Shown here: positions 29,943-41,800 of the stretch, piece after piece
Layout of the letters: the number at the start of each line of letters is the position of its first letter
How positions within the stretch are numbered: the stretch's first letter is position 1
Assembly (NCBI GenBank): GCA_036936605.1
Contig: JAUPFV010000004.1
Span: 93,336,334 to 93,400,333, forward strand
Length of the DNA stretch: 64,000 nucleotides
Direction of reading: 5' to 3'
DNA from: Limnanthes douglasii subsp. nivea
Lineage: Eukaryota > Streptophyta > Magnoliopsida > Brassicales > Limnanthaceae
Made by a program: the position numbers and the translations under genes
The notes under the pieces: model-generated
Told to the model about the DNA's origin: nothing
Database searches by the model: none
Seen by the model: the letters and a program-made list of their open reading frames with translations, nothing else

Positions 29943-30178
29943 CCAGACTCCCGATTTGACGCTCCCGGAGTCGATCTATTCTTCTCAGCCGTCGAGAGAG
30001 AGGAATGAGAGGAAGAAGGTATTGCAGGTTTGGTATTCAGGCCAGTCGGCCTGAAACCAGCTAAAAAACCAAAGATAGGAGCAATCATCGGGCACCTTTG
30101 TAAAAATATTACCGTTGAAAAGTAGAGAGAAGGAGACCTTCTCTCTCTACTGTCCGCCCCTTCTCAAGTTGGGGTATT

Positions 30179-31928
30179 AGATAACACTAATTATTAGATA
30201 GTAGATCATAACTGCAAAAAAAATGAAACATGTATATTAAATTTAATATTTAAATATACAAATATTATTTTCAAAATATATGGTATCCACTAATGATTAT
30301 CAAATATTTTGTAATCTATTAATGGTTTTAATATATATTATAAATATTTTTTAATCTAATTAATTAATAACAATATTATTAGACGGAAAAATGAAAATAT
30401 TTTTAAAATAAGAAATTAAAAAATCAAAATCAATATTTAAATTTAGAATGATATTTTTCAAAATATATTGTATCCAATAATTAGTAAATATTTTGTATTT
30501 TTGTTTTGTTATTTATAATTAATCTATGGTTTTGGTATATGTTAGTATTTTTTTAATTTAATTAGTAATAGTAGTATAAATTTTGTAAAAAAAAGATAAA
30601 AATATTTAAAAAAAAAGAGATTGAAAGATCAAATTTAATATATAAATATAGAATAAAAATGTTCAAATATATATTATATATATTAGCAAATAATATATAA
30701 TTTTGGTCTTACAAAATACAAATACTAATATTAATAACTTTATTTTTAAGTTCGATAAATAATATTAAATAATTTATTATTTTATATATTATTATTTTAA
30801 CTGGTACCCTTTGGGTATTATCCAGTGGATCGGGTTCGAGTTGGATATCCCTCAGATATTTGTTAGACCCATAACCCATTCCAAACCCGGCGGTTAGTAA
30901 ATTTTCAAACCCACGATCGATCCATAAAAAAAAATTAAATTCATAACCCATCCGGATTGGCTCAGATCCGATACCCACGGACTCCATATAAATAATCATA
31001 ATTTAGTCATTTACACAAATATATAAAAAAAACTTTTTAAAAAATAAAAGAAATATGCATTTATCTTTTTAGAAATATAATTAATATTATTGGTTGAATT
31101 AATAAAACTTGACATGTTTAAAATAATTATTTAATTGACATTGCATTGTAATTTAAAATAATATTTATAATATTTTGTAAAAACGAATATTATTTAGGAA
31201 GAGAGGAGATAACAGTTATTTTACCAAACTATTTGTTAAAAAATAGTCAGAAAACTTGAAAAACACGTGTATATATTTATTTATATATATTATTTTAATA
31301 ATATTATTATTTAAATCTTTTGAGACTTTAATTTGAAAATATTATTGTTTTTTTTCTTACAATAAACAAAACTAGATTCACCATTTGTTTTAGAAATAAA
31401 TGGTGAGTCCAACTAATCATTTCTCCCACAGCTAGCATTTTATTCATTATCATCTAGCATTTAGTATGTCATTCATCCTTTTCTGAAAGATGCATAAGAC
31501 CTATATAAAACACAAAATTGTTTTCTTTCTCTAAACAACCTTTAATCATAAACTTATAAACATATTTCAATTCTAATTATACTTCTAATTCTTTTTGTTG
31601 TATCTTTACGATCACGGTTTATAGTCCGATTCTATTACTCGAATATACTCTTCTAAAACTTAAAATTTGTAAACTTCATAAAGAAATTGTCAAAACTTTA
31701 AGACTAAGAGATAAAAAAAAATGGAAAAAAAGAAAATAAACAAACTTAACATGTGTTTAATGGATATACCTAATTAAGAGGAAAATAGTCATATATAATC
31801 AATAAAGGTATTAGGTGTATCTACAAAGATATGTAGTATGCAGTAACTAACAAAATTAGTTGGGTTTTAGATAGTAATAAATGATAGTTGGGATATTAAA
31901 TATAAAATATGTTTGCTTTTCAATTGTT
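30179..31928. other. AT-rich repeated DNA right of the LINE
   Basis: No gene. An AT-rich unit with a period of roughly 190-200 bp recurs at about 30239, 30427 and 30632 (ATATTTxAATATAxAAT, then ATTTTCAAAATATATxGTATCCA). A less AT-rich island at 30800-30990 has GGGTTCGAGTTGG and CCCATAACCCAT-type words and may be a small dispersed repeat; its short minus-strand open frame looks incidental. The part 31530-31700 resembles 32878-33040. Confidence 0.5.
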
Positions 31929-31933
31929 ATTGG

Positions 31934-32309
31934 TGGTGTGGATTATTTTTGTCTAAGAGTAATTTGGTCAAGCGTTTTTTGTTGTGCTTCAAAGGTATTT
32001 AATGTTTAAGTGGTTTGTAGTGAGAGATTTGAGCTGCGTGTTTGTATTAAATGTTCATTACCCTCATTAATGAAAGTGGTTGGGTATTTATACCCTTAAT
32101 GGGCCTCGTGGGTTTTCGGGTCAAACTCATGAAACCGGGTCGAGTTCAAAAACTCATTAGTTTATTAAGCAGATTACCAATTAGCTTAGTCAAAATGTGA
32201 TTAGCTTTTAATACTTTTGTCCAGTTTCGGATGGTTCAGTGGGTGGTTTTTGTCCGAATTGCCCCTGTCCGGTTTCTACAGTGAGTGGTGAATAAATCCG
32301 GACTCATCA
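31934..32309 (-). repeat. Solo LTR of the Tat family
   Basis: 376 bp, TGATGAGTCCGG to CCACACCA in minus sense, the same ends as the Element 2 LTR. It retains the GGGTATAAATACCC promoter block near 32085 and is flanked by perfect duplication ATTGG (31929-31933 and 32310-32314). No internal sequence is present, so it arose by recombination between the two LTRs of a full element. Confidence 0.92.
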
Positions 32310-32314
32310 ATTGG

Positions 32315-33390
32315 TACTTAACCCTTATTATCATCGATTAGTTACTACTTAAGACTCATCCAATAATTTTATTATGGGCTACTATAAAAAAAACAAGCTA
32401 GTTATTGTTATTTAGGCTATATTTTCTCCCAAAATCATAATCATATACCAAAACATCAAACGTGTACCTTTTTTATCATTTGTCGTGAGTTAACAAACAA
32501 ATTTTAAAAAATAATATATGTTTTTTTAAAACTACGAGCCTAGTTAATAGTGGCCTCGCATTTAGCATTTAACATTCTTATTTTACCTTGGTTTGACATC
32601 TAGCATTTAGCCTTTAGCATTTTAATTTTACCATGGTCCCGCATCTGACATTTAGGTCTTGCATTTTCATTATATCATTACCTTACATCTCACAACTCGT
32701 ATTTTCGTTTCACTCAAGTATCACATTTGACATCTAACATTTTTGTTTTATCTCTCATCTAGCAAAATACTATATGTAAGATATGAGACACAGGAAACGG
32801 AACACATGACACAATATTTTGTCTTTCTCACAAAGACATAGTAAAATCTACCTAACATACATAATCATTTTTTTTTCTTCAAATGATCTTTATATCTAAA
32901 CTTATAAACACATTCTAATTCTTGTTTTTTATCACTTTGATCTTAGTTTGGTTTACATTTTGAATCCATTACTTAAATCTCATCTTCAAACTTCTAATTC
33001 GTCAATTTCACAAAAATATGTCAATTATACAACTTTGTGTTTATGTGATTCGTTAATTGCATAATGTTTTTGTTTATATGATTTGTTTGTATTTTTCTAG
33101 TGGAATTGATATAGGTTGAAAATCAATTAAAACAAAGCAGATATAAACCTTACGCTATGGTAAAAATTCAAAAACAAATATCAATTAAACAAAAACTAAT
33201 CCAAAACTTAGGGCATAAGATGATTTAAACACCATATATCCAAAACCATAATCCGCACATATAGAAATTAAATGTTTTGATATATATATATATATATTAT
33301 AAAATTAGTTTTTGGGCTTCTAAACAATAAAATTTAGGGACCAAACTTCGTGACAGGTATTATCACGCTTTTAAAACTTATTATCAGTGA
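32315..33390. other. AT-rich intergenic DNA
   Basis: No gene. It holds loosely repeated words TCTAGCATTTAGC and TTTTACCATGG between 32560 and 32770, and a block 32878-33040 similar in order and words (AAACTTATAAACACATTCTAATTCT) to 31530-31700 on the other side of the solo LTR. Confidence 0.5.
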
Positions 33391-35480
33391 AAAATGGATG
33401 GAAGCTGACCCAGAGCAGTTAAAATCTGCAGTATTCATGAAATCGCCTTGAACTATCAAAGAATTAAAAAAATTGACATGAAGGTTAGCAACACTTAACA
33501 AATTTATTTATAGATTTTCTGATAAATGTCACCCTTTCTTTCAAGTGTTACGAAGACCAAAAGATTTTGAGTGGAATTCGGATTGTGAAGCAGTGTTTTC
33601 AAGCATGAATGATTTTTTCTCATCATCAGAAATATTATCTAAACCTCAAAGTAGAAAACAACTCTTTTTATACATTGCGGTATCTGATTTTGCAGTAAGC
33701 ACAATATTTATAAGTGAGGATTCAAGAATTTTGAAGTCGGTGTATTATGTCAGCAAGAGTTTAGTGGCAGTTGGAAAAGAGGTCTTTGAAGCTCGAGAAA
33801 TTGGCATTTGCGTTGGCATTGGGAAAGCTGCTAGGAAAATACGTCCTTATTTTCAAGCCCATACTATTGACGGTCGAACTTCATTTCCATTTAAGAATGT
33901 TTTACAACGTTCTGATATTTCAGGGAGGATAACTAAGTGGTCAGTAGAATTGGGAGATTTTGACATCACATTTTCTCCTCGAACGATAATTAAAGTAGAA
34001 GCTTTGGCAGATTTCCTTGTTGAGTTTCACTCAAGCATATCAGATGAAGAGGTTAGCGAGGATGTCTTTCCAGTCAATTTGATGTGGATCATTCGAACCG
34101 ATGTAGGTTATAGCATTTTAGGATGCAATGCTGGAGTTTAATTGGTTGCTCCATCTGGAGAAACGATACTCCAATCTATTAAATTTGGTTTTCATGCGTT
34201 GAATAATGAAGTTGAGTATAAAGTTGCATTAGCATGATTGAGACTAGCAAAGATATGTGGTGCAACCTCATTACAATTAGGGACAGATTCTCAGTTGGTA
34301 ACAAATCATGTGTCTGGAGTTTCGAAGCCAAAAAAAATCATTTAATTTACCTTCAAGATCTTTGAAGTCTTATTCTTTTGTCTGATCATGTTGCGGTGGA
34401 ACATATAAACTGAGGAAATAACACGGTTGTTGATTCTCTAGCAATAGTTGCATACAATGAAGACTATCCTTGGATTTTATTATAAGAAATTCCATCTATT
34501 TCAACCCATTTAGAGCATATTAAGCATATCAAGGAAGTTTTTGTTGCCCCAGATACAGTCCGAAGTGATTGGAAAAATGACATTTTGATTTTTTTATTAG
34601 AGAAGAGTTGTCTGAATATATGAAATTAGCCAAGAAATCGCGAGGCAAAACATTTGGTTATATAGTATTATATGGCATTTTGTGTAAGAAAGCGTTGAGT
34701 ATGCCATTATTGTTATGCTTGAGCAGATAAGAATCACATGAAGTTTTATCAAAATTACATGGTGGAGAAGGTTCAGCGTATTGTGGGTTTAAGGAATTAT
34801 CTCGTCGAGCTTTGTTAGCAGGGTTTTATTGGCCTTCTATTATGGACGATGCCAAGAATTTGGTTCGAAGCTGTGATAATTGTCAAAGGTTTGCAAACTC
34901 TATTCATAAACCAACAGTTTCATTTATGTCCATTACCAAAGCCGTTCTATTTGATAGATGAGGAATAAATTTGGTGGGAGCTTTGCTGATGGCCTCAAGA
35001 GGACGACAAATGATAATTGTTGCAGTGGATTATTTTACGAAGTGGGCAGAAGCAGAATCATTGTCTGGAACAAAAGCTAAGGATGTGATTAAGTTCATTG
35101 TAAACAATATTTGTTGTCATTTTGGAGTGGCTCGAAAAATTACTAAATACAACGATCCTCAATTTAATAATAAAAAAATGGTTTCGTTTTGCGCTTCGAA
35201 TGGGATCAAACAATATTTTTCTATACCATTTTATCCCCAAGCAAATGGACAAGTAAAGGTGACAAAGATATATATATTTTAGAATGATTGAAGAAGAAAT
35301 TTGATATGAGCACTATGAAAATGGCCTAATTATTTTCATGAGGTATTATAGGCTTATCGAACCACTACTACGGAGGCTACTAAAAAGACTCATTTTGGTT
35401 TGGCATATGAAACAGATGTTATTAGTCCCATGGAATATACTTTGTCTTCTTTTAGGATAACCCAATGTTCCAAAGACTTC
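33391..35480 (+). pseudogene. pol remnant of relative B
   Basis: Starting in the RT connection (TLNKFIYRFSDKCHPFFQ, about 33490-33545), an open piece 33545-34141 covers the RNase H tether and the aRNH start (IIRTDVGYS, with DV in place of DG). Then come LGTDSQLV (about 34280), the integrase finger (GGEGSAYCGFKEL, about 34765; RSCDNCQRF, about 34870), the integrase core 34971-35282 (AVDYFTKWAE; KYNDPQFN where TDNGPQFD is usual, losing the key Asp context; PQANGQVKV) and a decayed C-terminus. Gag, protease and most of RT are missing. Confidence 0.85.
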
Positions 35481-36519
35481 AACATCCATGAAATATACAA
35501 CATCTAAAATTGTACTGAGAGTGACTGTGTTGTATTTTAAAATTGTCTTCTTTGATTAATTAACATACTATTTCCTACCCTGTTGGCCCAGGAAGGTTTT
35601 AACAAGGCGCTATGTGCATATTCAAAGCTAATTGATAAGGGAGTAATTTTCCGGTCTTAATAGAAAAGGAGTTAATTGCAAAAAGGAGAAGAGAAATATG
35701 CCCATTATTGTATTTATTGTTTATTAGACAACTAGTTGTAAATAAAGTAGTTTGTAAAGGACTAATAGTGAAATAATATAAGACCACCAAGGACATAAAT
35801 GGGACCCACCTTCCCCACTATAAAAGGAAACCCATTTATTCTTGGTAGGTGGATAATTCTTTAATATATTCTCTCTCTACTTTCTCTCTCTACATTTTGA
35901 GTTATAGTCACATCAGGTCCAAGATCCTATATTCCTCTTTCTTGTCATTTATTCTCTCATCGTCAATAAATGCATTTTTGGCCAATGGTTATTTACAAGT
36001 GTTTGTTTAAACTATTTTGGTAACTGATCAAAGAATGATAATCTTTGAGGTTGACCAATAGTAGAATATTCTGAAGTGTTGAATACACATTTCGAAGAAG
36101 CAACCATAATCGAAGTGTTACGTTCGTTAAACACACTATAATATTCGAACTGCTACGTTCATTAAACACACTATATTATTCGAAGTGCTACGTTGATTAA
36201 ACGCATTATATTATTCGAAGTGCTACGTCCATTAAACGCACTATAATATTCGAAGTATTACGTATTGTAATGTTATCTAAAATACCATATTGTATTTTCA
36301 CTTCCAATAACTAAATAACAGTCAAATGCAAATATAAATTGAAGAAAATAAAGGATAAACAAAGATTTTTGGCATTCAATCTAATTCGATGAGCACAATG
36401 TAATTTATTAGATACCAAGTGAAAAAACATCTATTAAAACAAAATATTATAGTGTTTTATGACATGTACAAAAAATAGATAGTAAAATTACTTGTCCTCA
36501 AAGCTCTCTTCGGAATCTT
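35481..36519. other. Region between pol and aORF of relative B, with a promoter-like insertion
   Basis: The first part (to about 35630) keeps the pol 3' flank motif CCTACCCTGTTGGCCCAGGAAGG seen at 44552 in Element 2. From TGATAAGG at 35633 the sequence is unrelated to the young elements. It has a TATA-like CTATAAAAGG at about 35820, CT-rich leader DNA and AATAAA near 35960, as a solo LTR would; its right edge and duplication were not found. A minisatellite follows. Confidence 0.4.
36095..36260. repeat. Minisatellite between pol and aORF of relative B
   Basis: Four to five imperfect copies of a unit of about 44 bp: TATTCGAAGTGCTACGTTCA then TTAAACACACTATA. It occupies the same place in the element as the 29-bp array of relative A, but the sequence is unrelated. 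Confidence 0.85.
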
Positions 36520-38390
36520 CCCGTTAATCTTCCTCTTTGGATGACGAGCTTGGAAAAAGGTCAAAAGCCTCGCTAGGATGCCCTTCGATGGGAATTTCAC
36601 TCCAAAAGCTGGAAAGATTAATTTTATATGTGGCATGGATTTCACGAATAAGTGTAATGACTTTTTGTTCTTCGCCATTTTTTATAGCAACCATCATGTC
36701 TTTTGCACACTCATTTTCAGCAGGAGTGACAACAAGTTGTTTCCACTTATCGAATTGTGATTTGGGAGTGGTCATGTCATCTGTCAGTCTTTTCTTTTCT
36801 ACCTCACTATTGCTAAGAGAAACTTGAAGTTTATCGAAATTTTTCTTCTTTACAGCTAACTCTTCAAGATGCTTAGTCTTGAGTTGGTCTATTTCATCCT
36901 GATGAGAAGTGTTGAGATCTTCTTTTTCATTTTGATGCACTTCTCCGAGATACTTCTTAACATGAATGAGTCATATGAGGAATTCAGATATGGTCATCTG
37001 AAATTCATGAAATTGATCCCTTACAAGGTTTCCAAAGATGCCCATTATCTTTTTCTCAGCTGTAGCAATATTTTTATAGTGAACCATGTCTTTAACCATG
37101 TGTCTTAATTGACTTCGAGATTATTCAATTTCTTGAGTGAGTTTTTGCGTTACAGCATCGAGATCAGTAAAAGTTTTATGAGTGGTTAAAACATCTTTAG
37201 ATGACTCCGCAGGAGGAAGCACCGTTGGGCTGAGTCGAGGAATAAGAGCTAAAGAGGTTGTAGGAGCAATGACGTCAGGAGATGCGGCTTCGGAGGTAAC
37301 AGGTGCAGATATTCTACCAAGATTATACAGATGATCTTAAATCTCATGAACAATGTGATCCTCGTCTTTAGCAAGCTCTTGTGATTCGTCAAAGTTAATA
37401 AAGCTATCAGGATTGAAGTGGTCATCGCTTCGGTCATCTTCTACAGCCACAATTTCCCTTTGCTGATTGGTGACGTCTTTAACACTTGCTTTATTTTCTT
37501 TTTACTGAATTCGTTTATTCTCTGCAACTACAGCTTCCTCGTCAACGGACAATACATTTTCGACAATATCCACAGCTTTCATTTTCCCTTTCTTTTGGGG
37601 ATTTGTTCTAGTGGTGCTTTTCTTTTTCGAAAGAGCATCTATTTTTTTCTTTTTTGAAGAAGGTTTATTTTTATTTCTTCTTCAATGGTGGAGATATTCC
37701 TTTCTTTTGTTTTCCTTTTCGAACCTCTTGGCTTCGTATCTACTGAAGGTCTAGCACCAAGTTTGCCTTCTTTTTTTGGATGAGATGGCTATCCGATCTA
37801 TTGCGAATTTGTAAGAACACTTAGCAGTCACGATGAACCAACCTTCTAACAGCATGTAAAAGGTTGGGTTGCTCCATCAAATTTTCAGGAGGAAGAGCTC
37901 CAAACTTGATCGGAAATAGGTGACTTTTAAGAAAATTGATAGATTCGGAAGTTGTGTGGAAAACATTATTCCATTCCTTTTCAACCTAGGCAGGAAGTTT
38001 AATGAAGATCACTTTTGCTTTCTCTCGATGAAGTGCATAGCACCTAGAAATTTCTGTTCAGAATAAGGAAGTTGATAACAAATAAGGATAACATAAGTTG
38101 AAAATATAATTTAGAGAAATAAAATTAAAATACTTACGATTACTTCTTCAAACGAGGTTCAGTCTAAATGGTTTGGCTTCAGATATTTCTTTGCTATTCT
38201 CCGATGCCCTATAGATGAAGACGGATTTTTGCTTCCAAAATTTGTCTGCCACCAGTAGGTCATCGATTATCTTTAAATCATCATTTATGGTGAGATAATA
38301 AAATGGAAGTATTGTTCCCTTTGACAATTTGGTTAGAGAAATGAAGTCCTCGATGCATATCGGAATTTTGGACAAGCGGGAGGCCATGAT
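36520..38390 (-). pseudogene. aORF of relative B, C-terminal part, antisense to pol
   Basis: On the minus strand this is the 3' portion of the aORF. The PF04195-like core is visible at 38148-38390 (IMASRLSKIPICIEDF, LPFYYL, DDLKIIDDLL). An intron at 38054-38137 (AATC|GTAAGT to GAACAG) lies at the same codon as in Elements 1 and 3. Exon 2 is decayed up to a better preserved end, 36524-36940, with a coiled-coil segment and a C-terminus ending SSSSKEED. Several stops lie between. The N-terminal part is beyond Element 2 at 47579-48500. Confidence 0.8.
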
Positions 38391-38798
38391 TGATGAGTCC
38401 GGTTTCATTTACCACTTCGGACAGGGTCAGTTCGAACAATGTCTACCTAACCGGACAGGGACAGTTCGGACACCATCATCCATTGGACTGTTCGAACAGA
38501 ACTAAAGTACTTAAAACCTAATAACTTCTTGACTAAGCTGCCTGTTCTCCTACTTAGAACTCATGGGTCCTTAAACTCGACCCGGGTCCATTAAACACAA
38601 CCCGAAAGCCCATAAGGCCCAGATATAAGGGTATAAATACCCAACCACCAACATTAAATGAGGGTAATGAAAATTAAATAAAACCAGGCTGCTTAATTCT
38701 CCCTCTACACTCTACCCAAACATTAAATACTCACAAACTTCCACAAAACTCTAAACAAAAATTACAAACTTACCCTCAGACAAAAACAAACCACACCA
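38391..38798 (+). repeat. Element 2 5' LTR
   Basis: 408 bp, TGATGAG to CCACACCA. TATAAATA lies at 38632-38639. U3 holds two copies of CGGACAGGGxCAGTTCGxAC (38418-38437 and 38452-38471) and a related GGACTGTTCGAACAG (38485-38499), which may be enhancer-type repeats. Confidence 0.96.
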
Positions 38799-38800
38799 AA

Positions 38801-38818
38801 TTGGCGACCACAGTGGGA
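38801..38818 (+). other. Element 2 primer binding site (tRNA-Arg)
   Basis: TGGCGACCACAGTGGGAG starts 2-3 nt after the LTR and is identical to that of Elements 1 and 3. Confidence 0.88.
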
Positions 38819-38871
38819 GCACGAAGGTGCCTGAATCTAGCATTCAAAACCATCATAAAAAATCAGTCCGA

Positions 38872-41800
38872 ATGAATACGAACGCACCGGAAGTACCACC
38901 AGCTTTGCTTGAAGTGCTGGGTGAAAATGATGAATATACCATCGATGAACGTGATAGATTGAAGGGCGAGATAGAGACTCTGAGGGAAGAGAAGGAAAAG
39001 ATGGGCATAAAATAGAAGTCAAAGGCATCGGTTGCTCATCATACCGACAACCCTAGAGAGGATGAGCCTTCAAAGACCCATGTGAGTACCAAGAAGACTC
39101 ATGCTAGCTCCAAAAAGTCTCACCGGTCCAAGCCAGTGGAGAGCTCCGACTCAGATTCAGAATCTTCTGATAGTTTCTCGGGCGAGGATGGAGTTGAAGA
39201 GTCCTTATCCTCTAGTAGTGATGAGGGCCGATCTAAAAAGAAACAAAAGTTGATTAAAAAGTATTCAAGAAAAATGGATAGACATGGGAAGTTAAAGACG
39301 AATATAGGCAAAGGATCATCTCATAGCCGGAGACACGTAGACCGGATGTTGGTAGATCCTTTTGCCTTCCATGATGAACCAGGTATCTTTGTAACTCCCA
39401 ATGAGGATACCGTTTTTAGTCGTTGCCGGAATTGGAGACAATCTCCATTGTCTTCCACGATCCTGTCTGGAAACCTTCATAAAAGGTTCGATAATACGAA
39501 AATAGAAAAATACAATGGCAGTAAAGATCCGGATAATCACTTGGAACAATTCAAAAACTTCATGATGAATTTCAATGATGACGACAAGTTACTCTGTAGA
39601 GAATTCTCCGAATCCTTTACGGGGAGTGCTCTGAAGTGGTATAACAGCCTACCATAAGGTTGCATTATAAATTTCGATACCTTTTGGGTGGCCTTTCGAA
39701 TGCAGTTCTTTGGAAGTAAGGAATTGAAGGGCAATGGGGACACAATTATCTATTGCGCCCAAGAACCAAACGAATCACTGAAAGAATACATAAGTCATTT
39801 TGTAAACACCAAAAACGGGTTAGCTGATTGCTTTGAGCAAGTAGCCATAACATCTTTAAGGCATGGCTTAAACCCTGGAAATTTGGCTGATTCAGTGACT
39901 AGAAAGAAAGCCATGACTTGGGGAGGTCTGCTGAATCAGGTCAGAAAGCAAATTAACGTTGATGAAACAAAGAAAAATAGGGTGCACGGGCAGGTGAAGT
40001 CTGCCACAGTTGCACCTAACCCCAACCAAAATTAGTCCGGGAACAAGACAAGGGAAACCGGACAGAGTCATAACAGAGCTAAAGCTCAGTCTCAGCGAGC
40101 TGCGCCTGCCTAGAGTCAACAATCTAGAAATAATAGAGGGACTTGGGTTCAACCAGAGTGGTTTTCTGAGTTGAAAGAAAGTATGGCCACCATTTATGAC
40201 AAAACGAAGGAAGAAGTACACTATAGAAGGCCGGCTGCACTACAATCTCCTAGGGAACATCGTAACAATTCCTTCTGTCAGTACCATAATGATACTGGCC
40301 ATACTATCGACGATTGTATTGCTTTAAAGCAAGAAGTCCAGAATTTAATTGAAAGAGGAAAGCTGGGGGCATATGTCAAAAGAAGAGGAGGAAATAGGCC
40401 TGATAATGCTCATCGGCCTGGTCCAAATAATGCAGGCACTTCCGCTCCGGAGGGAGCTATGGTTATAATCGAAAGATTTGATGTAGAGTCGGAATACTTG
40501 GATCCTGATCTAACTCGAAACAGAGTGGGTGCCATTGGGGAACATTGTAAAACAGTCTTCGGGCTTATTAACCTTTTTGAGTCACTCACAATTTTCGGAG
40601 GGGATACTATGACAACACCCACTGCTTCTTCAAGAAAGAGGCACGTTCATACTTTAGCTACCCAGCTGGAAGGAGGCATGACCTCTTATCAATCACAGAT
40701 TCCATTTCCCTTCATTGTTTTTGATGAAGATAACTTGAGGGATATAGCTGGCCCCAATGAAGATGCTGTTGTCATAGGAGCATCCATTAGAGGCAATGAC
40801 ATAAGACGAATCTTGGTGGATACTGGGAGTTCAGCCAATAGCCTCTTTTTAACCTCTTACAAAAAGATGAAAAACCCAGCTATAATTCAGTGTTCGGACA
40901 GATCAATTGTGGGTTTCACTGGAAGCTCAGCAGATGTGATCGGGGAGTTCGAAGAGGAAGTTTGGTTGGGCAAAGGCCTTTTTAAGAAGATGGTTAGAGT
41001 ACTTTTTATTGTGATGGATTGTCCCACTTGTTATAATGCTATTTTAAGGAGTTCTTGGCTCTCTGGGATGCATGCAGTGGCCTCAACAGTCCACCAATGT
41101 TTGAAATATGCTGTTCAAGGACAAGTGGGAGTTGTTCGGAGTAGTCAAAAGATTGCAAGAGAGTGTTATGCCACAACACTGGCTCCACGGACACTGGGGA
41201 CAGTTCGTATCAATGAAGAATAGCAGTTTGAGGGGCTTTCTGGGGGTGAGGGTGAAATTGATGACCCCAGAGAGACCCATGGAGTATTAATACCGGTTGA
41301 AGAAGTTGAAACACATTCTTTGGAATAGGGAAAAGATGTTAAGATAGGGTCCAAAATGTCATCCGAACTGAAGAGTAAAATGTTGAAGTTTCTAAAAGAC
41401 CATCAACGTATTTTTGCTTGGTGCAATGCTGATGTTACCGGGGTTCCAGCAGATATTATATCACATCACCTATCCATCCGGAGAGACATAGCGTATGTGG
41501 TACAAAAAAGAAGAGCTTTTTTCAAAGAAAAGGCTGATGTCATAGTTCAAGAGGTCGATAGGCTTACTAAAATGGGGCATATAAAGGAGTCTCAGTATCC
41601 TTTATGGACAACCAATCCGGTCTTGGTGAAAAATAAGAATGGCAAGTGGCGTATGTGGATTGACTTCACAGATCTCAATAGGGCTTGCCCAAAAGATTTA
41701 TACCCGGTCCCCCGGATTGATCAGCTGGTGGATTCCACTTCTGGGAATAAGCTACTGTCTTTCATGGATGCTTTCTCCGGGTACAATCAGATTCAAGTAG

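Larger units (their letters stand above)
25151..30166 (-). mobile_element. Plant L1-type LINE with 12-bp target site duplication
   Basis: A perfect 12-bp duplication AGTTGGGGTATT flanks the copy (25139-25150 and 30167-30178). On the minus strand it starts GGGGCGGACAGTAGAG-like and ends in a T-run, CACC and an A8 tail (25151-25158 in reverse), as expected for target-primed reverse transcription. It is about 5.0 kb. The ORF1 region is short and lacks a visible N-terminal RNA-binding domain; ORF2 has endonuclease, RT and a C-terminal zinc motif with several frameshifts. It is inactive now. Confidence 0.92.
33391..38390 (+). mobile_element. Relative B, left part: decayed Tat-lineage element split by Element 2
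   Basis: A plus-strand element truncated at its 5' side within the RT thumb. It contains RNase H and integrase remnants (to about 35480), a promoter-like insertion (35633-about 35960), a minisatellite (36095-36260) and the C-terminal two-thirds of a minus-strand aORF (36520-38390). The aORF is interrupted at 38390 by Element 2 and continues at 47579 after the duplication ATGAT. Confidence 0.85.

Noticed and set aside
30709..30999. Minus-strand open frame of 96 codons
   Set aside because: Composition follows low-complexity words such as GGGTTATGGGT; no domain and no context. Probably an incidental frame in a dispersed repeat.
31934..33390. Solo LTR as the 5' LTR of relative B
   Set aside because: The LTR is in minus orientation with its own perfect TSD on both sides, whereas relative B is on the plus strand.
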